From assembly GCA_030411725.1 (NCBI GenBank), contig MU839827.1:868001-932000 (forward strand): DNA of 64,000 nucleotides. The letters run 5' to 3'. A model generated the notes under the pieces. That model made no database searches and was not told where the DNA came from. It saw only the letters and a program-made list of their open reading frames with translations. Shown here in pieces: positions 44,403 to 55,194 of this stretch. Each line of letters opens with the position of its first letter. The first letter of the stretch is position 1. The translations under genes were made by a program, and so were the position numbers. This stretch comes from Echria macrotheca. Taxonomy: Eukaryota > Ascomycota > Sordariomycetes > Sordariales > Schizotheciaceae.

Positions 44403-46280
44403 GTCGAATCAGTGCCCGTCGTGTCTAGCTATGGATTCATGGTGATCGGGGAGTGTGGTGGAGTGGCGTTTGACGGCTTTAAATCCATCGCCGGTGGAGT
44501 CTATGGCCCTCTAAGGACCTAGTCTCGCCTCTTCGGCCTTGAAGACTGCTGTAGGTGCGGCAACGGATCGCCGAAGCCAACCGACGTCATCCCGAGCGAA
44601 AAGGGCTATGGAATCCGGGAATTCCAATCAGGCGGTTGAATCCGCCGACCGCCGCGGGCTGGGACCCCCAAACCGGATCCCGTTGTCGGAGGGGTTCGAG
44701 CTGTTCGGCACGTGGTTTTAGGGCGTCCATTCGGCGCGCGAGACCGGACGGTAGTTTTCTGCGAGTCGGCGCCGGACTGCCAAGCATACTGAGAACACGG
44801 CCGGAAATCCGTATTATATCGGTGCCGATTCGGCGAACGATGCAGATTTACAACGCAGAAATATCAGCAGTGGTTCGACATTTGCATCGCGTATTTTTTA
44901 CGCTGCGTTATGGGCGAGATCTCGGCGACTTTTCAACCGTTGTATGTCAATTATTTCCGGACATGTCCGTGACAAATCGTGGGGGAATGCAACGGCGCTG
45001 GAAATAACGGCCGTCTCCGGTCGGCTAGGCTTGATCGTTGACGTCACGAGACCACCTTCCTATAGTTGAGCGTCATGTTATTCATTAGACTAGTCTCCGA
45101 CGTGCATTATTAGAGGCTCTCGATGCTCGTATGTAAACAGAATAGTTGCGCATAGGCAATGTAGTCACGACTTCGGCCCTTCGAAGACGAATTGTCGTTT
45201 AAATCGAATTTGGGACATCTCTCAAAAGCAGCATGAGGTCTACCGAGGCTGGAACATGTGGCACGCTACCTGAGTCAATCAGTTTCGAGACAGCTGGGTT
45301 GAGTCTGTAGCGTAATTCGTAGGGACGTTTGGAGAAGTAGCAAGATTCAGTCTATCCAAGACGTTGAGCTATACATAGTTTGTGTTCATCTGATTTAAGG
45401 CTCACAGTGTGTTGACTTATTTGTTATGTTATTCTGGAATAGGCACTCTCTTTTCACTGTCAAAACCTGGAAACGAAGTTGAAATGATATCACCGCTTTC
45501 ATTGCAGGTTGTCGCCTATGAATCCGCCATGGAGGTGGTAGAAACCCGTACGTCAACAGCATACAAACCCCGCGCAAACCTCTCTTGAGTTACAAGTCCC
45601 ATCAGCTGTTTCATGACGGATGACGGCGTTAGACAATTGCAAATAAACCGAGCGTTATTGGCCTTCGAATCTGTGGCCACAGGTGGCAAGGCGAGGAGGT
45701 CAACACACGTGTATCCAGCGACTCTCCGCCTGAGAGTGAGGTAAAGTCATAGACTTGGTATTTGCTTCTCGCAACTTGATCCTTGTCTCTCGCCCTAGCA
45801 CCAGAAATAACAGTGACACAGTGAAGGTCTCTTACAATGGACGAGAATGGAAGTGTCGTTCTCACCCTCGCCATATCGTCCCTAACACGAAACCAAGCAC
45901 TGTGATACGATTAGCGAAGTATACCTTAGAACGCACCGTCCGAATCACAGCATGCACTCCTACCCCTTGGCCAGCTGTCTTGAGGAAAACAGGTACACAC
46001 AGTTGGACACATCCCCTTGACGGGATATAAAATCTCGGCCTTCCCTTTGCCCAGGGTATTCTGCCAGCTTCATCAACAGCAGCATCAACAGCAGCATCAA
46101 CACGACCGTCACCACAAGAAACACACAAAAACCCCTCACCAAGAGCTTCATTGACCTCACGAGCGGACGCTCCCTACACTGGAACTCAGGGTATCACCAC
46201 CGACAACACCCATCCCCCCACACACACACGCGCGCGCGCGCGTACACACAAAGAGCACAGAAAGAACAAACCGGACAAAA
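44403..46280. other. Long gene-free stretch
   Basis: No supported gene. The first 600 bp should be the MFS promoter. From about 45040 to 46000 the sequence is AT-richer. A trinucleotide array (ATCAACAGCAGC) lies near 46070-46100 and an alternating purine-pyrimidine tract at 46219-46250. Confidence 0.45.
46219..46250. repeat. Alternating purine-pyrimidine microsatellite (CA)n(CG)nTA(CA)n
   Basis: A 32-bp uninterrupted alternating tract: CA repeats, then seven CG units, then TACACACA. Such sequence readily adopts Z-DNA under negative supercoiling. It ends 30 bp before the ATG of the next gene. Confidence 0.85.
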
Positions 46281-46903
46281 ATGTGCATAGATTACCACAA
46301 CAAGTTTGAATGCGGCCACACCCAGTCCAGGAACATAGAAAAATGCTGGGAATACACCTGTAACGGCGTTCCGAAAGTGCATGAACTAAATATTCCATGG
46401 CGCTGTAACGTGTGGCAAGTCTCCCCCCTCCATCTCTACCTACCTACCTACCTTACCTACATGGTCATGATACCTCGTCCCCCACCAAACATGAAACTTT
46501 TTAAACTTTACCACACTCTCCACCCTGTTTTGCTCGCTACGTTGGAGAAGACCTAGAACTGACGCGGCTAGGATCGGATAGCAAAGCGGATGACAAAAAG
46601 ATCATTAAGAAGGTCCCACCGCCCCCTCCTCCGCTCTTTCCTCCATCCCTTCCTCCGCCCCCTCCTCCGCCCTTTTCTCGGCCCCTTCCTCCGCCCTTTC
46701 CTCGGCCCCCTCCTCCGCCCTTTCCTCCGCCCCTTCCTCCGCCCCTTCCTCAGGCCAAGGAGGACAAGGGGAAGGGGAAGGAGAAAGAGAAGGAGCAGGA
46801 GCAAGAGCAGCAGAAGGAGGTTGGTGGAAGTAAGGGAGAGGAAACTAGGTACCTAGGAATGTATGGATCGGGAGCGGCTGGACCCAGTCGGGGTGCATTT
46901 TGA
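46281..46903 (+). CDS. Hypothetical small protein with Cys/His N terminus and polyproline region, about 158 aa
   Basis: Function not recognised. Exon 1 46281-46404 encodes MCIDYHNKFECGHTQSRNIE..., with Cys/His spacing reminiscent of small zinc-binding fungal proteins. Exon 2 46551-46903 encodes a polyproline/leucine/phenylalanine repeat and then a Lys/Glu/Gln-rich stretch (KEDKGKGKEKEKEQEQEQQK), ending SGAAGPSRGAF. The frame of exon 2 is open for 117 codons despite extreme base composition. The intron (GTAACG...GAGAAG, 146 nt) is my best joining solution, but the donor is weak and other junctions are possible. Confidence 0.5.
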
Positions 46904-47535
46904 TGGAGGGGGATGACGGATAAGCCCAGAGAGAATTATGGGACATTGACAGGCCGAGTTACTATTGTATTGTTTTTATTACCTGGGAGCAGGAGAAATG
47001 GCTGTCGGGGCATCTTTGAGCGTTGGTTTCACGGCAGACTTCGCCTAGCATAGCATAACATTGAATAGTTTGCTGATGGGGGTGTGGGGTGAACTCATCC
47101 ATAGATCTATCTGAGCTATGGTGGTGATGGTGGTGAAGAAGGTGGAAAAGGCTGGAAGGTCCAGGATGGAAGATATGGTGGTGTGGGGCCTAAGGCACCC
47201 ACCCCACAACATTTGCTTCTCAATTCCACTACCCATTGGTTGGGGGGCGCTTCAGTGGTTGGTTGACTAAGCGAAGCGCCCCCCAACCAACGGGTAATAA
47301 TGCTGAGTCTTCATGTCAGGTGTAGGTGTCGCGTTCCATGACAACACCAACATTTGATTCAGACAAGCATAACCATTAAGCTTTATTATTATAGGTCTCT
47401 TGACCCTTTAGGCCTAGTTCCTCGCAACTACAACCTCAGAATTATTTTGTCTACGTCCCAAAAATAGACTCCAATTAAAAGCCCAAGATGAAGCCCAAAA
47501 CCAGCAACCAAACGCCATGCCAAGTCCTCAAAATG
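46904..47535. other. Spacer with a long hairpin
   Basis: This contains the inverted repeat at 47230-47296. A smaller inverted pair, TGTGGGG and CCCCACA, lies just before it at about 47180-47210. Otherwise no gene is seen. Confidence 0.5.
47230..47296. repeat. 24-bp inverted repeat (foldback), 19-nt loop
   Basis: The arms TACCCATTGGTTGGGGGGCG... (47230-47253) and its inverted copy (47273-47296) pair with a single A/G difference. TA dinucleotides mark both outer edges, so it could be a tiny foldback element with a TA target duplication, or a very stable hairpin in a 3' UTR. Confidence 0.85.
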
Positions 47536-48977
47536 CTAGCGGCACCAGTTTTCCACCAACACACCCTCAAGTCCCTCCAAACACCCAAAGTCCAGCCCGA
47601 CCTGCTTGACAGCCACAATAATCATGTCAAACTTGCTCAACCCCTCACGCGTCCACTCCTCATCCGCCAGCCGCGGCACACTAGGGACCGCCTCCTGCGC
47701 GACCAACGGATCCGCAAACATGGCGTCCACCTCGTCCGTCTCAACAAGGGCCCTGGCCAGGTCCAGCCCGGGCGAGTTGCTCAGCACCGACTGGCCCGCT
47801 TTGAACCCGACGCCAACAACCAACACCCGCCTCTTCGCGCCCGCCGACTTACCCTTGACCCGCCCAATCGTCTCAACCGCGCGCCGCGCAAGCTCGGCCG
47901 GCCGGCGACCCATCTTATCGGCCGCCGCCTTGAGTAGCGGAAACTCGCAGTTGGAGAGCAGGTAGTACGGGTTGACGGGGATGCAGTGTCCTCCCACACC
48001 AGCCGAGGGGGTGAACGGCATGTACCCGAACGGCTTTGTCGCGGCCGCGCGGGCGACCTCGAAGGGATCGATCGCGTGGGGCATGCAAGCGTCGGCCATC
48101 TCGTTGGCGTAGGCGATGGCCATCATGCGCTGGCAGTTTTCGTACAGCTTGCACATCTCAGCGACCTCGGTCCGGGAGACCGGGACGGTCGTGTCGAACA
48201 CGGGGTTGTACAGCCTGCTGACGGCCGCGAGCGAAGCCTCGTCGAGTCCCGAGATGATCTTGGGGATGGCCCGCGCTGGCGGTTCTGTCCTCCCGGGATC
48301 GACGCGCTGCACAAAAATGGTCAGACTACAGAGATATTTGAGAGAAGTGGATGAAAGCTTACCTCGGGTGACATGCCGCCAAAGAAGCGGTGGGCGGCGC
48401 AGATGGGCCCCAGCAGGCTGCGCGTCATGCCGACGGCGACTGAGCTCTCAATGACAACCGTCGCGCCCGGACGTCCATAAGTCGAGACAGTCTCGAGAGC
48501 ACTCTGGAGATACGAAGAGTCTATCGTCTTGTCTGCCCGGAGAAGCGTAGGCACCGAGATGAGAAAGTGGGTGGCGCGGCGGAGGTCTGGCTTAGCCGTC
48601 GTGAACTCGACCTGATTCCGGCTGCTACTGAATTCCTCACGCAGCTGGTTGATCCGACGCTCCGACACGTCGAAGCCGATGACTCGATACACGGCCGAGA
48701 AGGCGCTCAGGAGGTGCTCGCCGACATAGCCGCAGCCGATCACGGCGACGCATGGCTCATCCTCTTGTGAGATCTCGGCCGGAATCTCGAGTCTCACCGG
48801 GTTGCTGACCTCGTCGACCGGAGTACTCGCCTCAGGCGGAGGCGTGATGGGGAGACAGGCTGGGTTCCAGACATTGGGCTTCCACTCCCGCTCGAGGTTG
48901 GGAGTCCGTGGAGGCGTGTCCAGAGAGAGGTCTGGCTGGAGGGTGGCAGCAGCCTTCTCGATGGTTATTCGGAGCAT
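47536..48977 (-). CDS. Nucleotide-sugar 6-dehydrogenase, probably UDP-HexNAc type, 461 aa
   Basis: A member of the UDP-glucose/GDP-mannose dehydrogenase family: two NAD-dependent oxidations of a nucleotide sugar at C6 give the uronic acid. Exon 1 48977-48363 and exon 2 48306-47536 flank a 56-nt intron, giving GGMSPE-RVDPGR in frame. The N-terminal Rossmann motif G81-C-G83-Y-V-G86 follows about 75 disordered residues. Further conserved parts are SPERVDPGR, the catalytic-helix segment EMCKLYENCQRMMAIAY and the active-site cysteine C313 in GVGGHCIPVNPYYLL. The GGHCIPV form is typical of the bacterial WbpA/TviB/WecC group acting on UDP-N-acetylhexosamines. UDP-glucose dehydrogenase has GFGGSC instead. 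It is divergent from the GT2 gene, which suggests it supplies that enzyme. Confidence 0.87.
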
Positions 48978-50088
48978 CTTGAAACACAGTGGATGAGGTT
49001 GAAAGAAAGTTTGTGGGATGGAAGTGGCGAGGACAGCAAACGGTATGGATCGGCCGGTAGTTTATATCTTGTCCCGGATGGTGATCACGCCAGCTCGGGC
49101 TGATCTGCCGTGAGGCCCAGAGACAAAAAGGGAGATCGAAATGGTTGCTTCTGCCATCCTCATCTCATCGTTCCAGACTCCCCAGTGGCAGGGCTACGGG
49201 TCTGGCCAGGGAATCCTCAGCCCTTCCCCAGGCGGCTGGCTGGCATCCAGGAATCGAAGGGTCCTGGCGGCTGAAGAGCAGCGGTTACCCAGGGGAAACG
49301 CCATGTCCTTGCCGATTCTGTCGATGTGAACGCCAGGTCCCCATCAATAGTCTCGGCCGCATCTCTTTGGGGCATATCCTTCAGGCGTCTAGAAGAGATG
49401 GCGATGCGCCTTGATGAGCAGTCAGGGGCCGGGCAGACAGCGAGGGTGGGCCGTGGCACTTGAGCAACCAGATGTCGGTGACTGGTTGTCCGCGGCCAAG
49501 GAGACGAGGTGATTGGTCACATCTGCTACAGAGCCGCATGGAGCAGGGTTGTCCGGGTCCAGAGATGTTCATTACCGGGACTGACCCCCGGCATGGCCTC
49601 CAAGTTTTTTCTCCCGACCGGGGTCCTGTCCCACCGAGGCGTGCGAGGATCTTCTTCCCGGCAATATCTGCATGGGGGACTTGTGCAGACCGCTCGGGAC
49701 CCGACAGCCGGTGTTGTCTCGCTCGCCAGTCTGGGCGCGCCACCGACATGGAAAGGAGCAAATGGTCCTGCAAATGGTCCTCAGCTGGCTCATTTCCACG
49801 TTGCTGGCGTCGTTGAGCTGGATTCTAACCCAAACAGACGTCGCCGAGCCGCGCTCTCCGGAGTCATGGACTCACTCACTCCCTCTTGATCCAGAGCTTC
49901 CCTTCTTCCCTTCTGCCGCTCACACTCACTCCAGTCACTCTTTCTCACCTCGGGGCTGTCTGTCTCCGGTTGTCGCTCTTTTAGACCCAAACACCATGAT
50001 GCAGTGCTGAGAAGCATCTACACTCGTTATACCACTTATACCACCACGCTCTTTATAAGCACCACACACTCGTTATTTGTAATTTGTA
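48978..50088. promoter_or_regulatory. Divergent promoter region of dehydrogenase and GT2 genes
   Basis: These 1.1 kb separate the two ATGs. A TATA-like element for the dehydrogenase lies at 49061-49066; CT-rich leader sequence and a TTTATAAG motif precede the GT2 ATG. Open frames here overlap on both strands and are not convincing. Confidence 0.5.
49061..49066 (-). promoter_or_regulatory. TATA-like element of the dehydrogenase gene
   Basis: TATAAA on the minus strand, about 85 bp upstream of the ATG at 48977. Confidence 0.4.
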
Positions 50089-52085
50089 ATGAACCGTCCC
50101 GCCGGTCGCCCGGAAGGGTCCCCGCCTGGATCCCGGGCCAACTCCCGAGCCAACTCGAGGCCCAACACGCCGGGTCAGGCCCGTCCGTCCGGCAGCAGCG
50201 AGTATCCTCGGCCGAGAACCGCGACGCCGACCAGCCCGTACCCCAAGGATCCCACCAACAGCAATGGCTTCACCACCGCCTATGGATGGCCGATTCTGGG
50301 AGACCCCATGGACATGGGCAAGAAGCTCACGGTGCGCGAGATGACGCTTCAGCGCGCCGTCTTCATCGCCCTGGTCGTCGTGCTCAACGTCGGACTCGCC
50401 ATGGCCGCCATCTTCGGTCACACGCGGGGAATGATCCTCGCCTTCGTCGTCTTCTTCAAGTCCAAGGACATCATCAGCGTACTCGTCTCGTTCTTTGGCG
50501 TCATCATCCGTGCCATCTATCGTTACTTTCGCCCGCTCGAGGAGGTCGACCCGCAGTGGATTTTGTCCCTGATCCCGACGTACAACGAGAGCGAGGAGCA
50601 GATCCTCAAGTGCATCGCCTCGCTGCGCGACAACGGCCTCGGCAAGCACAAGCAGATCATGGTGGTCGTCATGGACGGCAAGCCCAAGGAGCTCCGCAGC
50701 GAGATGTCGCGCGTCGTTGCCGAGTATGAACGTCCCTACCACACCCTCAAGTACAAGACCGGCCTGCTCCGCATCGCCGCCGGCTGGATCCAGGACGCGC
50801 CCGTCATCCTCATCGAGAAGGCCAAGAACTGCGGCAAGAAAGACTCGCTCGTCCTCGCCCACGACCTCTTCAACTTCCCCCGCGACAATATGCCGCTGTA
50901 CACCAAGCTTCTGCGCGAGGACATGGAGAAGAACATCCTGCCGGCCCTGACCGAGGGACAGGACTTCACCGGGTTCAACGGCGTGTTTTGCACGGATGCC
51001 GACTCCAACATCCATGAGGGATGTCTTCGACTTCTCGCCGACGCCCTTGCCAGAGATGAGAACGCCATTGCCGCCGCCGGAACTGTCTTTGTCGAGTTCG
51101 AGCCAGGATTCGAATGGTCCATCTGGAACTTGTACCAGTGCGTTTTGTCTTTTTCTTTTCGTCTCGTGTTTCTCAACTGACTTCTCAGGTCGATGCAATA
51201 CTGTTATGGCCAGTACGTCCGTCGCCGGGCTGAGGGTTTCGTTCGCCGCGTCACCTGTCTCCCCGGGTGCGTCACCCTGATCAAGGTGCGCCCCGAGATG
51301 GCGGGCGCCATCCAAAAGTATGCCAACCCGGTCGAGACCAAGTTCATCCTCCGCCACCAAGTGCAGAATCTCGGTACCGACCGTCGTTTGACGTACTGCA
51401 TGCTCTCGCAAGGCACCCACCTCCACACGCTCTTTGTCCCCGAAGCCGTCAGCGAGACCGTTGCACCGCAGTCGCTCCGCCACTACCTGTCGCAGCGACG
51501 CCGCTGGGGCTCCAACGCCACGTTCAACAACTTCTTCTATGGCTTCGGCTCCAACATGAACCCCATCATCCGACTGGCCGCCGTCATCGACATCGCCCGC
51601 ACCATCTTCGTGTACTACCGCATCATGAACACCGTCTTCTTCATCAAGGCCCTGGTCGACAGCTTTTCGATCTTTGATATCCTGCCGCTGCTGATCGTCG
51701 GCCAGCTGCCGCTCCTGTACTTCATCTTCTGCCTGGTGACCGAGGCGCAGCTGCGCAAGCGGTGGTTCAAGCTGGTGTTGGGCTTCTTCATCAACAAGCT
51801 GATCTCGCCGTTCCTGGCCATGATCATCTTCGCCGAGGTGGCCTTCAATCTCGGAAACAATGGTCAGTTGTCTCAGCCGCGGCAGCATCGGATACCGAAA
51901 GCTAACCGGATGCAGTTTGGGGCCTTTCCGGTATCACGGCCACGTCGCCGCCCTCGACGGCTGCGAGCCAAGAGATGCGGGAGGAGCGGGAGAAGCTGTC
52001 GGATGCCGAAGAAGGAAAAGCCGGGACGCCACCCCTTCCGGCAAGCTACCGGCGTCCGACGTCCCGCTGCGCATCCATCTTGTAA
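50089..52085 (+). CDS. Chitin-synthase-like family 2 glycosyltransferase, 630 aa
   Basis: A membrane-embedded processive polysaccharide synthase. Exons: 50089-51137, 51189-51862, 51916-52085; introns are 51 and 53 nt and in frame. The last junction gives GNN-VWGLSGITATS, replacing an unrelated read-through. About 75 disordered residues precede hydrophobic helices (IALVVVLNVGLAMAAIF, then IISVLVSFFGVII). The catalytic core shows the nucleotide-binding start LIPTYNESEEQ, D303-A-D305 in CTDADSN, the acceptor/base region G-T-D414-R-R-L-T, and Q452-R-R-R-W456, the product-binding QxxRW. Several helices follow (about 475-570). It is related to chitin and hyaluronan synthases and to fungal GT2 proteins needed for surface growth, but too divergent to name the product. 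The neighbouring dehydrogenase suggests a uronic-acid donor. Confidence 0.88.
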
Positions 52086-52913
52086 TGTCCATCTGGTAGA
52101 TCTGGTAGATTATGTCCAGCCGTTTCGGCGCTGCAAACCCGTAATCATAATTGAACATGTCGGACTCCCAGATGATTGCAATTCGAGAATGCAGGGGATC
52201 CCGGAGATTCGGGTGCGGCCGATCGCATTGCGTGCCAAGAGCAGGCTGGCCCATTTAGGGGTCGTGGTTGTGCAAATCCTGCGATTGCCTATTCAGATCG
52301 TCAAGAATATTGAAGCCACTCTTTGTGTGTGGCACGGGTCACCCGGAGCATTTCGTCCCAATTCGTCCCAATTTCCGTTGAGCCTCATTGACGCGCCGTT
52401 GGAAGCCGCTCGAAATGTGGAAATTCGGCAGAAAATGGCTGGCTGGAGGCTGCTGAAGAGGCTTGCAAACAGAGCGCCAAGCCAAGGGTCACCCGGAGCA
52501 CTGGGCTGTCAGCGCTAGGCGGCGGTCGAGAGTCTAGACAACCGCGGAACGACATCCACGGCCGCTTCGGGCAAGCTTGGCGGAGAGAAAACGCGGAGAC
52601 CGGGACACCGGGGGCGGAGGAAAAAGGAACAAAGAGGAGCAGAATTTGCGTTTGCCGGTCAGCCTTGTGATGGGCTCCACTAAACAGTCCCTTTCATGGG
52701 TTTCCTCCTGCACCCTTACCAGCTGAACGGAAGGTGCCGCCGGAAGGGACCCTCACCGTTGCTGCGCCGCCAGTCCTTCCTATTTCTCAGCTCTCAGCGG
52801 TTGCTGTTTCCAGGCCGCTTTTCGTTAAAAATTAAAAAAATTACTCGCTCGTTCCAGGGTTTCCCTCTTCTCTGTCGTATGCCAAGACTTTGTTTTCCCC
52901 CAGCTCCCCCAGC
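52086..52913. other. Spacer between GT2 and beta-helix genes
   Basis: No gene seen. A 15-bp direct repeat GGGTCACCCGGAGCA occurs at 52336-52350 and 52486-52500, spaced by exactly 150 bp; ATTCGTCCCA is tandemly repeated near 52360. The 3' part is the promoter of the beta-helix gene. Confidence 0.5.
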
Positions 52914-54464
52914 ATGTCGTTCCGCCACTTCTGGCACCGCACCACCTGCGGGCTGCGAAACATGTTCTGGGCCCCCGTCGTCTTCACCGTGCTCGTTGTC
53001 GCCATCGTGCCAGCGGCCGTGGTGACGTCGCGGGCACACGCCCAGTCGACGGTGGGAGTTCAGTGGAACACCATCGCTACCGACCGCGGCGACCACCTCC
53101 CCGACTTCAGCTTCTGCGGATACCACGCCTCGGACGACCCGCTGCCTTCCAACTCGTCCGTTTCCGCCAACATCCTCCTCGCCGAGGGGGGCGACCAGAC
53201 CGCCCGGATCCAAAATGCGCTCAATAGCGTCGCATCCGCCGGCGGTGGCGTCGTCGTGCTGGGTCCTGGAGAATTTGCTCTCTCGGCCCAGGGGCTGGTC
53301 GTTCCGTCGGGGGTCGTGCTGCGCGGCTCAGGAGTTGGCCAGACGCTTCTGAAGTGCGGCAAGCTGGACAAGGCGCCGCTGGTGTCCCTCGGGAGCAATG
53401 ACACCTCGTCCGATGGCGTGCTGCCCTTTCTCGTTGCCAACATTGTCGACCGGTACATCCCCATCGGCACCGCCCAGCTGACGGTGGACAACGCCACGGG
53501 TTTTGTCGCTGGCCAAAATGTCTTCGTGCAGCGGACCGTCACGGATGAGTGGGTGCGGGCCAACGGCATGGCCGACCTCGTGCTGGACGGAAAGCAGCAG
53601 ACGTGGCTCAAGTCCGGTCTTGTCGTCAAGCAGCCGCGGAAAATTAAGTCGGTCAGCGACAGCACCATCAGTCTCGATGTCCCTCTGACGGACGCCCTTG
53701 ACACTACGAACAACTTGATGCAGGCATCGATCGTGGCCTACAACCCTCCGACCAACGCGAGCGAGATAGGCATCGAGGATCTGTCCATCACCCTCTCGCC
53801 GACCTGCTCTGGAGCTGTCCTGGGCACCGCCTGCGACAACCCTGCCGTGTCCTTTGGGCCGTGGACTGTCGACAGCTGGGCGCGCAACCTCGAGATCACG
53901 GGCTTCAACTCGTTCGTCGAGGTACAGTACAATGCGTCGCGGTTGACGGTGCAGGACGTCGCCATGTACCGCGATGCCAACGCCAAAGACGCCGGCAACA
54001 CGGACTCAGCTCTGTCGGCCGACGTCCTGATCCAGGGCACCCAGGTGCTGGTGGCCGACTGCTCGCAGCGCGGCTTGGCCTCGGCCCGGTCGTTCTCGGT
54101 CATGACGGGGTCGCTGGTTCCCGGCCCCAACGCCGTGCTTCGGCACTCGGCGCCGTCGGATGACCAGATCATCTTCCCCCATCAGCGATGGGCACACGGT
54201 CTCTTGGTAGAAGACACCTCGTCTTCTGTGCGGCTGATCAACCGCGCCACTAACGGCACCGGACACGGATGGGCGATCAACGCCGGTGTTGGGTGGAACT
54301 TGAGGGGTACAACTTTGATTCAGTCGCCACCGCTTGGGGTGAACTGGTGTATAGGATGCTCGGGTAAGATCGACAACCGAAGCAACGGCACGTTTCTCCA
54401 GACGGGACAGGCGGTGGAGCCGAGAAGTTTGTTTGCTGCCCAGCTGCAGGCCAGACGGGGGTAA
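52914..54464 (+). CDS. Membrane-anchored parallel beta-helix protein (pectate-lyase-like fold), 516 aa
   Basis: Single exon. An N-terminal signal anchor (FWAPVVFTVLVVAIVPAAVV, residues about 18-37) precedes a lumenal or extracellular domain. The domain opens like many pectin-lyase-fold enzymes, with GDQTARIQNALNSVASAGGG, then VVVLGPGEFAL...GVVLRGSGVGQTLL, i.e. a D-x-T-x-x-I-Q-x-A-x-N motif and first beta-helix coils. Repeated short strand-turn units follow (IGIEDLSITL, ARNLEITGFNSFVEV, ASRLTVQDVAM). Catalytic residues cannot be fixed by eye. The fold is typical of polysaccharide lyases, epimerases and hydrolases acting on uronic-acid polymers, which fits its place downstream of the GT2 and near the sugar dehydrogenase. 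I chose the ATG at 52914 (MSFRHFWHRT). Confidence 0.8.
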   Translation: MSFRHFWHRTTCGLRNMFWAPVVFTVLVVAIVPAAVVTSRAHAQSTVGVQWNTIATDRGDHLPDFSFCGYHASDDPLPSNSSVSANILLAEGGDQTARIQNALNSVASAGGGVVVLGPGEFALSAQGLVVPSGVVLRGSGVGQTLLKCGKLDKAPLVSLGSNDTSSDGVLPFLVANIVDRYIPIGTAQLTVDNATGFVAGQNVFVQRTVTDEWVRANGMADLVLDGKQQTWLKSGLVVKQPRKIKSVSDSTISLDVPLTDALDTTNNLMQASIVAYNPPTNASEIGIEDLSITLSPTCSGAVLGTACDNPAVSFGPWTVDSWARNLEITGFNSFVEVQYNASRLTVQDVAMYRDANAKDAGNTDSALSADVLIQGTQVLVADCSQRGLASARSFSVMTGSLVPGPNAVLRHSAPSDDQIIFPHQRWAHGLLVEDTSSSVRLINRATNGTGHGWAINAGVGWNLRGTTLIQSPPLGVNWCIGCSGKIDNRSNGTFLQTGQAVEPRSLFAAQLQARRG

Positions 54465-54597
54465 CATGGAATCTATCGCTCGCATATAGGGAGGGGTTCT
54501 CAACTTGCATAAGGCATAAAGGTCGTTGCATCATCATCATAGACATACTCTAATCAACATAGTTTCCTTGTATCTCAAGCCCTGAACCGACACAAAT

Positions 54598-55194
54598 CTA
54601 AATCATTTTGCGTTCCTTTGCAGCCTTGGCGATGGCTCGGAGATCTCCGTAGACTACCATCTTGCTCAACTTGAGCCCGTTGGCCCCCGATTCATCTCTG
54701 ACCCAGGTGCAGTCATACGCTCTAGGTACCTATCATCCCGTCAGTTCTCGTCCCCCCTGCAAGTCTAAACAAGCCGCCAACAACTGAATAAAACTCACAG
54801 AAAGCTCCCACTCGCGCCCCAGAGCATCTTTACACGTCTTCTCCCCAGCCACCTTGAAGTTGATATACATCTTGCCGCCCGCCAGCCCCGTGTACCCTCC
54901 GTCCGTAGAATCTTCAATGTAACACGTCTCGCACTCGACGGTGCACGAGTCATACAGGTCCGACGAGCGGGCGAACGCGATGGCCGCGGCTTCGCCGGTG
55001 AAGACCTTGCCGTCGTGGGCGACCAGGACGAAATCAGGCGTCATCCAGGTTGTGAAGGGGAGGGTGTGGGCGTCGCGCGTCTCGCACCAGGCGAGGGTGA
55101 AGGCGTGCATGAAGGCCATGGCTGGGTGGGTTAGGGTTGTGGCGTCCCAGCCTTGGGGGCGGTGGGTGAAGATTTGTTTGGTTGGGTAGGACAT
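54598..55194 (-). CDS. SnoaL-like/NTF2-fold protein, 175 aa
   Basis: A small cone-shaped NTF2-superfamily protein; relatives include polyketide cyclases, ester hydrolases and many of unknown function. Exon 1 55194-54799 and exon 2 54729-54598 flank a 69-nt intron (GTGAGT...CTGAC...GATAG), joining GREWELS to VPRAYDCTWVRDESG in frame. Features of the fold: an N-terminal helix (ATTLTHPAMAFMHAFTLAW), TPDFVLVAHDGKVFTGEAAA in the pocket-lining region, and paired beta strands (GKMYINFKV, YDCTWVRD, LKLSKMVVYGD). The substrate is unknown. It is adjacent to an aldo/keto reductase on the same strand. Confidence 0.75.

Noticed and set aside
49460..50010. Open frames in the dehydrogenase/GT2 spacer
   Set aside because: Overlapping on both strands, no domain, and positioned in an expected promoter.
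50053..51888. 611-codon open frame antisense to the GT2 gene
   Set aside because: Arises from the strong GC3 bias of the GT2 exons on the other strand; the product is a meaningless D/E/V/G-rich sequence.
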